A stretch of DNA of 64,000 nucleotides from WTGU01 sp965242855 (GCA_965242855.1 OZ251509.1:3286001-3350000), one strand, 5' to 3'. Shown: positions 26,251 to 35,773, counted from the stretch's first letter. A program made the numbers and translations. Notes: a model not told the origin generated them from the letters alone.

Positions 26251-26724
26251 TCAGGCGCCGAAGAGGCCGCCGTGGATGCGCCGGTTCTTCTCGAAATACC
26301 GCTGGTGGTAGTCCTCGGCCGGCCAGTAGGCGGCGGCCGGTTCGATCCCGGTCGCGATCGGGTGACCCGCCTCCACCAGCGCCGCCTTGCTCGCCGTGGC
26401 GGCCGCCTGCTGGGCCTCGGAGCCGCAGAAGATGATCGAGCGGTATTGCGTGCCGACGTCGGGCCCCTGGCGATCGATCTGGGTGGGATCGTGCATCCGC
26501 CAGAAGTGTTCGAGGAGCGTCTCGTAGCCGACGCGCGCAGGGTCGAAGACCACCCGCACCACCTCCGCGTGGCCGGTCCGGCCGCTGCACACGTCGTCAT
26601 AGGTCGGCGCGGCCATGTGGCCGCCGCTGTAGCCGACGGAGGTCTCGACGACGCCTTCGATCCGGCGGAACGCCGCCTCGACGCCCCAGAAACAACCCGC
26701 GCCGAAAATCGCCGTTTCGGTCAT
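26251..26724 (-). CDS. msrA: peptide-methionine (S)-S-oxide reductase
   Basis: 157 residues with the active-site motif GAGCFWG near residue 8-14 (nucleophilic Cys) and YDDVCSGRTGHAEVV. Repairs S-methionine sulfoxide in proteins using thioredoxin. Length fits the short single-domain form. It stops 34 nt before pmbA. The ATG at 26724 is the only start that puts the catalytic cysteine near the N-terminus; the longer reading frame upstream runs antisense to the dehydrogenase gene. Confidence 0.95.
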   Translation of the reverse strand: MTETAIFGAGCFWGVEAAFRRIEGVVETSVGYSGGHMAAPTYDDVCSGRTGHAEVVRVVFDPARVGYETLLEHFWRMHDPTQIDRQGPDVGTQYRSIIFCGSEAQQAAATASKAALVEAGHPIATGIEPAAAYWPAEDYHQRYFEKNRRIHGGLFGA

Positions 26725-26817
26725 CCCGTCCTCGCGCCTCTGCTTCCCTTGTGCGATAGATAGCGCCTTCGCCGGAAACGGCAAGCCGCCGGGGCTGCGC
26801 AGGACGGGAGCGAGCGG

Positions 26818-28080
26818 ATGACCATGGAGATCGACACGGCGGGCGACTACGAGGCCTATCGCAAGCGCGTGTTCGACTTTCTCTGGCGCGAGGTGGAGCC
26901 GCTGGCGAGCGAGATGGAGCGGACGGGCGTCTTCCCGCAGGAGACGCTCTTCCCCGAGTTCCGCGCGCACGGCCTGTTCGGCGCGGTGATCCCGCGGGAA
27001 TACGGCGGCATCGCCCTCGACTGCGCCCGCTACCTGCCCCTCCTCGCCGAGTTCTCCAAGGTCTCGGGCGTCGTCCGGGTCCTGCTGCACGTCCACAACA
27101 CCAGCGCCCGCGCGGTCGTCGCCTACGGCACCGAGGCCCAGAAGAAGGCGCTGCTGCCGGCCCTGGCGCGCGGCGAGCAGTCCCTCACCTTCGCGATCAC
27201 CGAACCCAATTCGGGGAGCGGGATGGACGTGGGCACCCGGGCGGTGCGCGACGGCGACCGCTGGATCGTCAACGGCGCCAAGCACTACATCACCAACGCG
27301 GACTTCGCGACCGGCCACCTGATCTGCTGCCGGACGGGCGCGCGCGGCGACCGCCGCGGGCTGACGGCCCTGGTGGTGCCGACCGGCGCGCCCGGCTTCA
27401 CGGTCGAATCGATGCCCGACATGATGGGCAACAACGGCCCGCCACACGGCATCCTGCGTTTCGAGGACACGCCGGTTCCCGCGGACGGCATGGTCGGCCG
27501 CGAGGGCGACGGGCTCGACGTTTTCCTCGGCGAGCTGGAGCCGAGCCGCGTCTTCGTCGCCGCGAGCTCGCTCGGCACGGCCGAACGGGCCCTCGAAATC
27601 GCCCTCGATTTCGCCGGAAAGCGCGTCACCTTCGGCCGCCCCATCGCCGACCGCCCCTCCGTCCAGGCGGAACTCGCGGAAATGGCGCGCGACGTCTACG
27701 CCCTCCGCCTCGTCCTCGAGGACGTGGCGGCCAGGATCGACCGGGGGGAGGCGTGCGCCCTGGAAGCGTCGATCGCCAAATTGCTGGGGCTCGAAACCGT
27801 GATGCGGGTGACCGACAAGGCGATGGACGTGGTCGGCGGCCGCGCCTATTTCGCCGACTACCCCTATCCCCTGGAACGGCTCTACCGGGAATCGCGGATC
27901 AACATGCTCGAGGAGGGGACGCCCTCGATCCAGCGGCTCGTCATCGCCCGCAGCCTGCTGGGGCGGGAGACGCCGCTCGGCATCGGCACCCTGGGCGCGC
28001 CTTATCAGCCGCCGGGCACCGACCCGGCCCTGGGCGGGCGGGCGCCGCACGATCTGCGCTACGTCCACGAGGACGCCTGA
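26818..28080 (+). CDS. acyl-CoA dehydrogenase family flavoprotein
   Basis: 420 residues with N-terminal helical, middle beta and C-terminal helical domains. Signature stretches: FAITEPNSGSG(M)D in the FAD-binding middle domain and RLYRESRINMLEEGTPSIQ near the C-terminus, where the glutamate is the likely catalytic base region. It oxidises an acyl-CoA to the enoyl-CoA with FAD. The substrate chain cannot be read from sequence. It runs divergently from msrA and just ahead of argJ. Confidence 0.9.
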   Translation: MTMEIDTAGDYEAYRKRVFDFLWREVEPLASEMERTGVFPQETLFPEFRAHGLFGAVIPREYGGIALDCARYLPLLAEFSKVSGVVRVLLHVHNTSARAVVAYGTEAQKKALLPALARGEQSLTFAITEPNSGSGMDVGTRAVRDGDRWIVNGAKHYITNADFATGHLICCRTGARGDRRGLTALVVPTGAPGFTVESMPDMMGNNGPPHGILRFEDTPVPADGMVGREGDGLDVFLGELEPSRVFVAASSLGTAERALEIALDFAGKRVTFGRPIADRPSVQAELAEMARDVYALRLVLEDVAARIDRGEACALEASIAKLLGLETVMRVTDKAMDVVGGRAYFADYPYPLERLYRESRINMLEEGTPSIQRLVIARSLLGRETPLGIGTLGAPYQPPGTDPALGGRAPHDLRYVHEDA

Positions 28081-28107
28081 ACCCGGCGCCGCCGGCCAGA
28101 GGGCGCG

Positions 28108-29337
28108 ATGACCGCGATATCACCGCTCGCGCCTGCGCGCTTTCCCGATCTTCCGCCGGTCCCCGGCGTCCGCCTCGCCGCCGCCGAGGCGCGCCTGCGT
28201 TACCGCGGCCGCCCGGATCTCATGCTCGCGGCGCTGGCGCCGGGGACGACCGTGGCGGGGGTGCTCACCCGTTCCCACACCGCCGCGCCGCCCGTGCAGT
28301 GGTGCCGCGCCCGGCTCGACGACGGCAAGGCGCGCGCCCTCGTCGTCAACGCGGGCAACGCCAACGCGGCGACCGGCCTGGCCGGCCTCGCCGTCGTGCG
28401 CCGGACCGCGGCAGCAGCGGCGGCGCTTGTGGGCTGTCCGGCGAAGTCGGTCTACGTCGCCTCGACCGGCGTGATCGGCGAGCCGCTGCCGGAGCGGCGC
28501 CTGACGGGCGCCTTGCCGGCGCTCCATGCGCGGCTCTCGGAGGACGCTTGGCCAGACGCCGCGGCCGCGATCGTGACCACCGACACCTTCCCCAAGGGCG
28601 CCAGCCGGACGGCCGAGATCGGCGGCACGCCGGTGGTCATCAACGGCATCGCCAAAGGGTCCGGGATGATTGCGCCGAACATGGCCACCATGCTCGCCTT
28701 CCTGTTCACCGATGCGCGGCTCCCGGCTTCCGTGCTGCGGACGGCGCTGCGGCGGGCCAACGACCGGTCGTTCAACGCCATCACGGTGGACGGCGACACC
28801 TCGACGAGCGACACCTGCCTCCTGTTCGCGACCGGCGCCGCGGGAAACCGGCGGATCGGGCTGGCCGCCGACCCGCGCCTCCGCGGTTTTCGCGCGGCGC
28901 TCGAGGCCGTCATGGCCGATCTGGCGCAGCAGATCGTCCGCGACGGGGAAGGCGCCCGGAAGTTCGTGGCGTTCGCCGTGCGCGGCGCGCTCTCCGACGG
29001 CGCGGCGCGGCGGCTCGGGCTGGCGATCGCCAACTCGCCGCTGGTCAAGACGGCGATCGCCGGCGCGGACCCGAATTGGGGGCGGATCGTCGCGGCGGTG
29101 GGCAAGGCCGGCCTGCCGATCGACCAGAGCCGCCTCTCGATCTGGATCGGCGGCCGGCGGGTGGCGCGGGGAGGGCGGGTCGATCCCGCCTACAACGAAG
29201 CGGCCGCGGCCCGCCACATGCGGCAGGCCGAGATCGAGATCGCCGTCTCGGTCGGCGCCGGGTCCGGCGCGGCGACCGTCTGGACCTGCGACCTGACGCA
29301 CGGCTACATCGACATCAATGCCGACTACCGCTCCTGA
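28108..29337 (+). CDS. argJ: bifunctional glutamate N-acetyltransferase/ornithine acetyltransferase
   Basis: 409-residue self-processing enzyme of cyclic arginine synthesis. The autocleavage site Ala193-Thr194 is in KGSGMIAPNMATML; Thr194 becomes the nucleophile of the beta chain. The C-terminal GADPNWGRI block is conserved. It recycles the acetyl group from N-acetylornithine to glutamate. The end overlaps mutT by 20 nt. Confidence 0.96.
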   Translation: MTAISPLAPARFPDLPPVPGVRLAAAEARLRYRGRPDLMLAALAPGTTVAGVLTRSHTAAPPVQWCRARLDDGKARALVVNAGNANAATGLAGLAVVRRTAAAAAALVGCPAKSVYVASTGVIGEPLPERRLTGALPALHARLSEDAWPDAAAAIVTTDTFPKGASRTAEIGGTPVVINGIAKGSGMIAPNMATMLAFLFTDARLPASVLRTALRRANDRSFNAITVDGDTSTSDTCLLFATGAAGNRRIGLAADPRLRGFRAALEAVMADLAQQIVRDGEGARKFVAFAVRGALSDGAARRLGLAIANSPLVKTAIAGADPNWGRIVAAVGKAGLPIDQSRLSIWIGGRRVARGGRVDPAYNEAAAARHMRQAEIEIAVSVGAGSGAATVWTCDLTHGYIDINADYRS

Positions 29338-29758
29338 GGGGGCGCGCCCGATCGTCCTCGTCGCGGCGGCGGCGCTGGTCGACGCGGACGGGCGGGTCCT
29401 CCTCGCCCGGCGGCCCGAGGGCAAGGCCATGGCCGGGCTCTGGGAGTTTCCGGGCGGCAAGCTGGGCCCGGGCGAGACGCCGGAGCGGGCGCTGATCCGG
29501 GAGCTTCGCGAAGAGCTCGGGATCGACGTGGAGCGGAGCTGCCTTGCGCCGCTCGCCTTCGCGTCGCACGGTTATGACGGGTTCCATCTCCTGATGCCCC
29601 TTTACGTCTGCCGCGTCTGGCGGGGCACCGTGACGCCGCGCGAGGGCCAGGAGTTCCGCTGGGTGCGGCCGGCGCGGCTACGGGATTTCCCCATGCCGCC
29701 GGCCGACGCGCCGCTGATCGCCCCGCTGCGCGACCTGCTCCAGCCCGCCGCCGGATAA
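29318..29758 (+). CDS. mutT: MutT-type 8-oxo-dGTP diphosphatase
   Basis: 146 residues with a complete Nudix box at 47-69 (G47, E53, R61-E62, E65-E66, G68). Hydrolyses 8-oxo-dGTP to limit transversion mutations. It begins within the argJ 3' end, an arrangement common in alphaproteobacteria where mutT follows argJ. Confidence 0.93.
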   Translation: MPTTAPEGARPIVLVAAAALVDADGRVLLARRPEGKAMAGLWEFPGGKLGPGETPERALIRELREELGIDVERSCLAPLAFASHGYDGFHLLMPLYVCRVWRGTVTPREGQEFRWVRPARLRDFPMPPADAPLIAPLRDLLQPAAG

Positions 29759-29777
29759 CGGGGGAGCGCCGCCGAAA

Positions 29778-29806
29778 TTGAAAAAGGCGCGGCGGCGGGG
29801 TATGGT
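29778..29806 (+). promoter_or_regulatory. candidate promoter for gltA
   Basis: TTGAAA at 29778-29783 and TATGGT at 29801-29806, spacer 17 bp, about 60 bp before the GTG start of citrate synthase. The match to the sigma-70 consensus is good for such GC-rich DNA. Confidence 0.5.
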
Positions 29807-29865
29807 CAGGGGAGCGGGGCCGGCGCAGACGCGCGGGGGCCCGGTGGAGAGCGAAAGGGGAGCGG

Positions 29866-31212
29866 GTGTCCACGGCACGTCACGAGGAGCGCCGCCAGGC
29901 CGACGGAGCGCCGGACGCGCCGGCGGAGAACGCCGTCCTGACCGACCGCGAGAGCGGGGGCGCGGTCGCGCTCCCGATCCTGGAGGGGACGCTCGGACCC
30001 AAGGTGCTCGACATCCGCGCGCTCTATGCGGGCACCGGCAAGTTCTCCTACGATCCGGGCTTCACCGCGACCGGCTCGTGCAAGTCGAAGATCACCTATA
30101 TCGACGGCGAGCAGGGCGTCCTGCTGCACCGCGGCTATTCCATCGACGAGCTCGCCGCGCGCAGCGACTTCCTCGAGGTCGCCTATCTGATGCTCTACGG
30201 CGAGCTTCCGAACGCGGCGGAAAAGGCCTCCTTCGTCGACACCATCACCCACCACACGATGGTGCACGAGCAGATCAACTATCTGTATCGGGGGTTCCGG
30301 CGCGATGCGCATCCGATGGCGGTGATGATCGGGGTGGTCGGCGCGCTCGCCGCCTTCTATCACGACACGACCGACATCGACGATCCGAAGCAGCGCCTGA
30401 TCGCCTCCCACCGCCTGATCGCAAAGATGCCGACCTTCGCCGCGATGGCGTTCAAATACAGCATCGGCCAACCGTTCGTTTATCCGCGCAACGACCTCAC
30501 CTATGCCGAGAACTTCCTGCACATGATGTTCGCGGTACCGTGTGAGGATTATGTGGTCAACCCGATCCAGGCGCGGGCCATGGACCGCATCCTGATCCTC
30601 CACGCGGACCACGAGCAGAACGCCTCGACCTCCACGGTGCGCCTCGCCGGCTCCTCCGGTGCCAACCCCTACGCCTGCATCGCCGCCGGGATCGCGACAC
30701 TCTGGGGCCCGGCGCACGGCGGGGCGAACGAGGCCGTCGTGCGGATGCTGGAGGAAATCGGCTCGGTCGACGACATCCCGGCCTTCATCGCGCGGGCGAA
30801 GGACAAGGACGATCCGTTCCGCCTGATGGGCTTCGGTCACCGGGTCTACAAGAACTACGACCCGCGGGCGACGGTCATGCGGGAAACCTGCCACGAGGTT
30901 CTCGACGACCTGGGAATCGACGACGAGTTGCTGAAGATCGCCATGACGCTGGAGCGGATCGCGCTCGAGGACGAGTATTTCATCGACCGCAAGCTCTATC
31001 CGAACGTCGACTTCTACTCGGGGTTGATCCTGAAGGCGCTCGGCATTCCGCCGCATCTGTTCACGGTGATCTTCGCGCTGGCGCGCACCGTCGGCTGGGT
31101 CGCCCAGTGGAACGAAATGATCGCGGATCCGGAGCAGAAGATCGGCCGTCCGCGCCAGCTCTACACCGGCCCGCCGCCGCGCGGCTTCGTCCCGCTGGAG
31201 GAACGCGGCTGA
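29866..31212 (+). CDS. gltA: citrate synthase
   Basis: 448 residues, the large (type II) bacterial form. Recognisable blocks are LHRGYSIDELA, the histidine-bearing GPAHGGANE and MGFGHRVYKNYDPRA, which carry active-site His residues and substrate arginines. It condenses acetyl-CoA and oxaloacetate at the entry of the TCA cycle. The GTG at 29866 follows an aaagggg ribosome-binding site. The first 40 residues are a low-complexity extension typical of this form. Confidence 0.96.
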   Translation: MSTARHEERRQADGAPDAPAENAVLTDRESGGAVALPILEGTLGPKVLDIRALYAGTGKFSYDPGFTATGSCKSKITYIDGEQGVLLHRGYSIDELAARSDFLEVAYLMLYGELPNAAEKASFVDTITHHTMVHEQINYLYRGFRRDAHPMAVMIGVVGALAAFYHDTTDIDDPKQRLIASHRLIAKMPTFAAMAFKYSIGQPFVYPRNDLTYAENFLHMMFAVPCEDYVVNPIQARAMDRILILHADHEQNASTSTVRLAGSSGANPYACIAAGIATLWGPAHGGANEAVVRMLEEIGSVDDIPAFIARAKDKDDPFRLMGFGHRVYKNYDPRATVMRETCHEVLDDLGIDDELLKIAMTLERIALEDEYFIDRKLYPNVDFYSGLILKALGIPPHLFTVIFALARTVGWVAQWNEMIADPEQKIGRPRQLYTGPPPRGFVPLEERG

Positions 31213-31228
31213 GCGCCGGGGTGCCGGC

Positions 31229-32611
31229 TCAGCGAATCAGCAGGAAGAGCGCGCCGTCGCCGCGGCGGATGTTGAGCAGGAGCGGGCCGTCGGCCGCGCC
31301 CGCCAACCGCAGGACATCTTCGGGCTCGCGCACCTGCTCGAGGTTGACCGTGGTGATCACGTCGCCTTCCCGCAGCCCAGCGTTCCAGGCGGGGCTGCCG
31401 CCCTCGACCTCGACGACGAGCACGCCGTCGACCTTCCCGTAGAGCGGCGAGTCCTCGAGGACGCGACCGAAGACGGCGCCTTCGAGCCGGGGTGCCCGGC
31501 TGCCGGGCTGGAGCTTCGCCTCCGCGACCTCGCCCACTTCGAGAGCGACCTCCATGCGCCTCCCGTCGCGCACGAGGGCCAGACGAACCGCGTCGCCGAT
31601 CCGCAACATGCCCACCTTGTTGCGCAGGTCGGCGGAACCGGCGACCGGCTCGCCGTTCATCTCGACGATCACGTCGCCCGGCCGCAGCCCGGCCGCCTCC
31701 GCCGGCGTGTCGGGGACCACCTGGCTCACCACGGCGCCCCTGCGGTCACCGACGGAGAACGCCTCGGCGAGCTCGGGAGTCAGATCCTGAATCTGCACGC
31801 CGATGCGGCCGCGCCGGATCTCGCCGTGGGTCAGGATCATGTCCATGACCCGCCGCGCCATGTTGATCGGGATCGCGAAACCGATCCCGACATTGCCGCC
31901 GCCCGGCGCGATGATCGCGGTGTTGATGCCGACGAGCGCGCCCTTGAGGTTGATCAGCGCGCCGCCCGAATTGCCGGGGTTGATCGAGGCGTCGGTCTGG
32001 ATGAAATCCTCGTAGGATTCGATGCCGAGGCCGGAGCGCCCGACGGCGCTGACGATGCCGGAGGTGACCGTCTGTCCGAGCCCGAACGGATTGCCGATCG
32101 CGAGCACGTGGTCGCCGACCTCCAGCTCGTCCGAATCGGCGAAGGGGAGGGCGGTCAGCGAGTCCGGCTCCACCTTGAGCACCGCGATGTCGGTGTCGGG
32201 ATCGGCGCCGACCAGCTCGGCTTCGAGCCGCCGGCGGTCCGCCAGGGTGACGACGATCTCGTCCGCGTTCGCGACCACGTGCTGGTTGGTGAGCAGGTAG
32301 CCGCGCGCAGCGTCCACGATGACGCCCGAACCGACGGAGCGGCCCTCCCGCGGCCGAGGCTGCGGGCGCGGCCGGTCGCCGAAGAACCGGCGGAAGAACG
32401 GATCGTCGAAGAAGGGATGCCGTCGCCGCTGGGCCTCTCCCCTGGTCGCGATGTTCACCACCGCCGGCGCGCTCCCCTGGACGAGGGGAGCGAGAGAGGG
32501 CACTTCGCTCGCCGTGAGGTGCGCGCCCGCCGGCGATGCCGCCCCCAGCACCGCCGCGAGGAGGACGGCCGCTGCGGGGGCGGCCGTCCGGATCGGAATC
32601 GGGAAGCGCAT
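31229..32611 (-). CDS. Do/DegP-family periplasmic serine protease
   Basis: 460 residues: signal peptide cleaved near AGA-30, a short linker, then the chymotrypsin-fold domain with triad H111 (NQHVV), D141 (DTDIAV), S215 (GNSGGAL), followed by two PDZ domains (about 275-360 and 375-460). It degrades or refolds misfolded envelope proteins. The second PDZ domain is complete. It is transcribed divergently from the deacetylase gene. Confidence 0.94.
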   Translation of the reverse strand: MRFPIPIRTAAPAAAVLLAAVLGAASPAGAHLTASEVPSLAPLVQGSAPAVVNIATRGEAQRRRHPFFDDPFFRRFFGDRPRPQPRPREGRSVGSGVIVDAARGYLLTNQHVVANADEIVVTLADRRRLEAELVGADPDTDIAVLKVEPDSLTALPFADSDELEVGDHVLAIGNPFGLGQTVTSGIVSAVGRSGLGIESYEDFIQTDASINPGNSGGALINLKGALVGINTAIIAPGGGNVGIGFAIPINMARRVMDMILTHGEIRRGRIGVQIQDLTPELAEAFSVGDRRGAVVSQVVPDTPAEAAGLRPGDVIVEMNGEPVAGSADLRNKVGMLRIGDAVRLALVRDGRRMEVALEVGEVAEAKLQPGSRAPRLEGAVFGRVLEDSPLYGKVDGVLVVEVEGGSPAWNAGLREGDVITTVNLEQVREPEDVLRLAGAADGPLLLNIRRGDGALFLLIR

Positions 32612-32737
32612 TCAACTCCTCCGTCGAAGCGGGCGCGCCCGGCACTGTGGGCCCGTTCGCCCAATGTGGCGATTATCCAGCGCAGGTCCAGCCCGGAATG
32701 ACGCCCGGCCGTGTTACGCTGACGCCACCGCGGGAGG

Positions 32738-33676
32738 ATGCGGATGACGAGGACGGTTCTTTTCAGCCACCCGGTCTGCGCCGAGCATGACCCGGGCCCG
32801 CGCCATCCGGAATCGGGCGCACGCCTGCACGCCGTCCTCGACGCGCTCGCGGGCGACGTTTTCGAGCACCTGGAGCGGCGCGAGGCGCCGCTGGGAGACC
32901 CGGAGATCCTGGCCTGGGCGCACCATTCCGATCTGGTCGAGGCGATCCTGGCGCGGGTGCCGCGCAACGGGCGGACGGCGCTCGACGGCGACACGGCGCT
33001 GTCGCCCGCCTCGGGCGATGCGGCCCGGCGCGCCGCCGGAGCGGTGGCGGCGGCCGTCGACGCCGTGCTCACCGGCGAGGCGGACAACGCCTTCTGCGCG
33101 GTCCGCCCGCCCGGCCACCACGCCGAGCCGCGACGGGCGATGGGCTTCTGTCTCTTCAACAACGTCGTCATCGGGGCGGAACGGGCGCGGCGGGCGCACG
33201 GCCTGACCCGGGTCGCGGTGGTCGATTTCGACGTTCACCACGGCAACGGCACCCAGGCCGCGTTCGAGACGGACGGCGACCTCTTCTTCGGCTCGACGCA
33301 CCAGTATCCGCTCTATCCGGGCACCGGAGCGGCGAGCGAGAAGGGGCGCGGCAACATCGTCAACGCGCCCCTGGCGCCGGGCGCCGGGTCGGCGGCCTTC
33401 CGCGACGCGATGGAGAGCCGCCTGCTGCCGGCGCTGCGCGCGTTCCGACCGGAGTTGATCCTCGTCTCGGCCGGCTTCGACGGCCACAGGGACGACCCGC
33501 TGGCGGCGCTCGAGCTGGTGGAGGACGATTACGCCTGGATCACCACCCGGCTGACCCGGCTCGCGGGCGAACTCTGCGACGGGCGCGTCGTCTCCACCCT
33601 TGAAGGCGGTTACGACCTCGGGGCCCTGGCCGCGAGCGCCCGGGCGCATGTCCGCGCCCTGATGGCGGCCTCCTGA
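32738..33676 (+). CDS. histone deacetylase-family protein (AcuC/AphA superfamily)
   Basis: 312-residue zinc amidohydrolase with RPPGHHAE, DFDVHHGNGT and SAGFDGHRDD, which supply the metal ligands and catalytic histidines. Bacterial members deacetylate acetyl-lysine proteins or polyamine-like substrates. In many alphaproteobacteria a gene of this type precedes xseB and ispA, as here. Confidence 0.93.
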   Translation: MRMTRTVLFSHPVCAEHDPGPRHPESGARLHAVLDALAGDVFEHLERREAPLGDPEILAWAHHSDLVEAILARVPRNGRTALDGDTALSPASGDAARRAAGAVAAAVDAVLTGEADNAFCAVRPPGHHAEPRRAMGFCLFNNVVIGAERARRAHGLTRVAVVDFDVHHGNGTQAAFETDGDLFFGSTHQYPLYPGTGAASEKGRGNIVNAPLAPGAGSAAFRDAMESRLLPALRAFRPELILVSAGFDGHRDDPLAALELVEDDYAWITTRLTRLAGELCDGRVVSTLEGGYDLGALAASARAHVRALMAAS

Positions 33677-33804
33677 CCGCCGGGCGATTCGCCGCCCCGT
33701 CGGTGCACGCGGCGCAGGAAACGGGCGGCGCGCACCGGAAGGAGCCGTGCGACCGGCGCCGGAGGCAGGTTGCCGCGGGGGTGGACAGTGCCTAGAATTC
33801 CGCC

Positions 33805-34059
33805 ATGGGCGAGGATGCGGCGCGGCGCGATGAGGGGCCGACCTTCGAAGACGCGATGCGCGAGCTCGAAACGATCGTGCACGATCTGGAGACCGGCGAG
33901 ACGGACCTCGAAACCGCCATCGCCGCCTACGAGCGCGGCGTCACGTTGAAGAAGCTCTGTGAAGACAAGCTGCGGCAGGCCGAACTCCGAGTCGAGAAGA
34001 TAGACGGCGACGACGTCGGCGACGCCCGGGCGGAGCCGTTCGACGAGGCCCGGGGGTAG
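33805..34059 (+). CDS. xseB: exodeoxyribonuclease VII small subunit
   Basis: 84-residue helical protein with the XseB core FEDAMRELETIVHDLETGE and AYERGVTLKKLCEDKL, which binds the large subunit XseA. The gene ends 1 nt before ispA, so the two are coupled. xseA is not in the window. Confidence 0.93.
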   Translation: MGEDAARRDEGPTFEDAMRELETIVHDLETGETDLETAIAAYERGVTLKKLCEDKLRQAELRVEKIDGDDVGDARAEPFDEARG

Positions 34060-34060
34060 C

Positions 34061-34948
34061 GTGGCACGCCTCGCGTCCGCGCTCCGCGAGGCGACGGACG
34101 CGGTCGACGCGGCGCTCGATTCGCTCGTCCCCCGGCCGAACGGCGAAGACGGGCGCCTCTTCGAGGCGATGCGCTACGCGCTCTTCGCCGGCGGCAAGCG
34201 CCTGCGGCCGTTCCTGGTCCTCGCCGGCGCCGACCTCCTCGGCGTTCCGCGCGCCTGGGCGCTCAACACCGCCGCGGCCATCGAGATGGTGCACACCTAT
34301 TCGCTGGTCCACGACGACCTGCCGGCGATGGACGACGACGACCTGCGCCGGGGGAAGCCGACCTGCCACGTCGCCTTCGACGAGGCGATCGCGATCCTGG
34401 TCGGCGATTCTCTTCTCACCCTGGCCTTCGAGGCGGTCACGGCACCGTCGGGCCACCCGGACGCGGCGGTGCGCGCCGAACTCGCCTGCGCGCTGGCCCG
34501 GGCCGCCGGCGGCGAGGGGATGGCCGGCGGTCAGGCGATCGACCTGGCGGCGGAGAGCCGGGTCCTCGGCCTCGACGAGGTGATCCGCCTCCAGCAACTC
34601 AAGACCGGCGCGCTGTTCGGTTTCTCCTGCGAGGCGGGCGCCATCCTCGCCGGCGAGCGCGGCCCGGTCCGCGCGGCGCTGCGCGACTACGCCGCCAGGA
34701 TCGGGCTCGCCTTCCAGATCACCGACGACCTGCTCGACCGCGAGGGCTCGGAGGCCAGCCTCGGCAAGGCCGTCGGCAAGGACGCGGCGGCCGGCAAGGC
34801 CACGTTCGTCGACCTGCTCGGCGCCGACGAGGCGCGCCGGCGGGCCGGAACGCTCGTCGACGAAGCCATCGCCGGCCTCGCCCGGTTCGACGACAAGGCG
34901 GCGCCGCTTCGCGGCATCGCCCGCTACGTCGTGGAACGGCGGCGCTGA
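34061..34948 (+). CDS. ispA: (2E,6E)-farnesyl diphosphate synthase
   Basis: 295-residue class I prenyltransferase with the first aspartate-rich motif DDLPAMDDDD and the second QITDDLLD, plus GGKRLRP. It extends dimethylallyl diphosphate to farnesyl diphosphate. The start is a GTG 1 nt after xseB. In many alphaproteobacteria dxs follows ispA; here tlyA comes directly instead. Confidence 0.95.
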   Translation: MARLASALREATDAVDAALDSLVPRPNGEDGRLFEAMRYALFAGGKRLRPFLVLAGADLLGVPRAWALNTAAAIEMVHTYSLVHDDLPAMDDDDLRRGKPTCHVAFDEAIAILVGDSLLTLAFEAVTAPSGHPDAAVRAELACALARAAGGEGMAGGQAIDLAAESRVLGLDEVIRLQQLKTGALFGFSCEAGAILAGERGPVRAALRDYAARIGLAFQITDDLLDREGSEASLGKAVGKDAAAGKATFVDLLGADEARRRAGTLVDEAIAGLARFDDKAAPLRGIARYVVERRR

Positions 34949-35703
34949 GCCGGCGCGGCCTCGGCAAGAGCCGGCTCGACACCCTGCTCGCGGCGCGCGG
35001 GCTGGCCGAGAGCAGGGCGCGGGCGCAGGCGCTGATCCTCGCCGGGCGCGTCTTCTCCGGCGAGCGCCGCCTCGACAAGCCGGGCCTCCAGGTGGCCGAC
35101 GACCTCGCGCTCGCGGTGCGCGGCGCCGACCACCCGTGGGTCTCGCGCGGCGGGATCAAGCTCAACCACGCGCTCGCGCATTTCGCGATCGACCCGCGGG
35201 GGTTGACGGCGCTCGACATCGGCGCGTCCACGGGCGGCTTCACCGACGTGCTGCGCGCGCGGGGGGCACGGCGCGTATTCGCCGTCGACGTGGGGTACGG
35301 CCAGCTCGCCCTCGCCCTTCGCGACGACCCCTGCGTCGTCGTGCTGGATCGCACCAACGCGCGCCGCCTGACGCGGGAACAGGTGCCCGACGCCATCGAC
35401 CTCGTCGTCTGCGACGCGAGCTTCATCGGCCTGCGGACGATCCTGCCCGCGCCCCTGGCGCTCGCCGCGCCCGGCGCCCGGCTGGTCGCCCTGATCAAGC
35501 CCCAGTTCGAGGCCGGACGCAGCCAGGTCGGAAAGGGCGGCATCGTCCGCGATCCGGCCGTCCACGCCGCGGTCTGCGCGCGGGTCCGCGGCTGGCTGGA
35601 GGAACGGGGCTGGCCGGTACTCGGGATCGCGCCGAGTCCGATCAAGGGCCGTGGTGGCAACGTGGAATTCACGATCGCGGCGGAACGACGCCGGCTCCCT
35701 TGA
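34945..35703 (+). CDS. tlyA: TlyA-type 2'-O-methyltransferase/hemolysin-like protein, with unusual start
   Basis: The product has an S4 RNA-binding domain (about 8-65, starting SRLDTLLAARGL) and a FtsJ-like methyltransferase domain (LDIGASTGGFTD, IKPQFEAGR, GNVEF). TlyA methylates 2'-OH of rRNA ribose. No ATG, GTG or TTG lies in frame before the S4 domain; the first candidate is CTG at 34945, overlapping the ispA stop as CTGA. A GTG at 35092 would delete the S4 domain. The start is therefore inferred and the gene may carry a small sequence error. Confidence 0.8.
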   Translation: MSRRGLGKSRLDTLLAARGLAESRARAQALILAGRVFSGERRLDKPGLQVADDLALAVRGADHPWVSRGGIKLNHALAHFAIDPRGLTALDIGASTGGFTDVLRARGARRVFAVDVGYGQLALALRDDPCVVVLDRTNARRLTREQVPDAIDLVVCDASFIGLRTILPAPLALAAPGARLVALIKPQFEAGRSQVGKGGIVRDPAVHAAVCARVRGWLEERGWPVLGIAPSPIKGRGGNVEFTIAAERRRLP

Positions 35704-35726
35704 CAAGACCATCATTGCCGTTACGA
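35700..35726 (+). promoter_or_regulatory. candidate promoter upstream of the hydroquinone dioxygenase genes
   Basis: A perfect -35 hexamer TTGACA at 35700-35705 overlaps the tlyA stop, with TTACGA at 35721-35726 (spacer 15). The -10 match and spacing are weak, so this is tentative. It would give the catabolic genes a transcript separate from tlyA. Confidence 0.35.
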
Positions 35727-35773
35727 ACGAAGGCGGCGAACGCGCGCGAGACGACCGGCCGGGGCAAGGGCGC

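Noticed and set aside
24852..26600. 582-codon version of pmbA and similar upstream extensions of waaA, tsaC and msrA
   Set aside because: The extensions overlap other genes or non-conserved sequence; internal starts give family-typical lengths.
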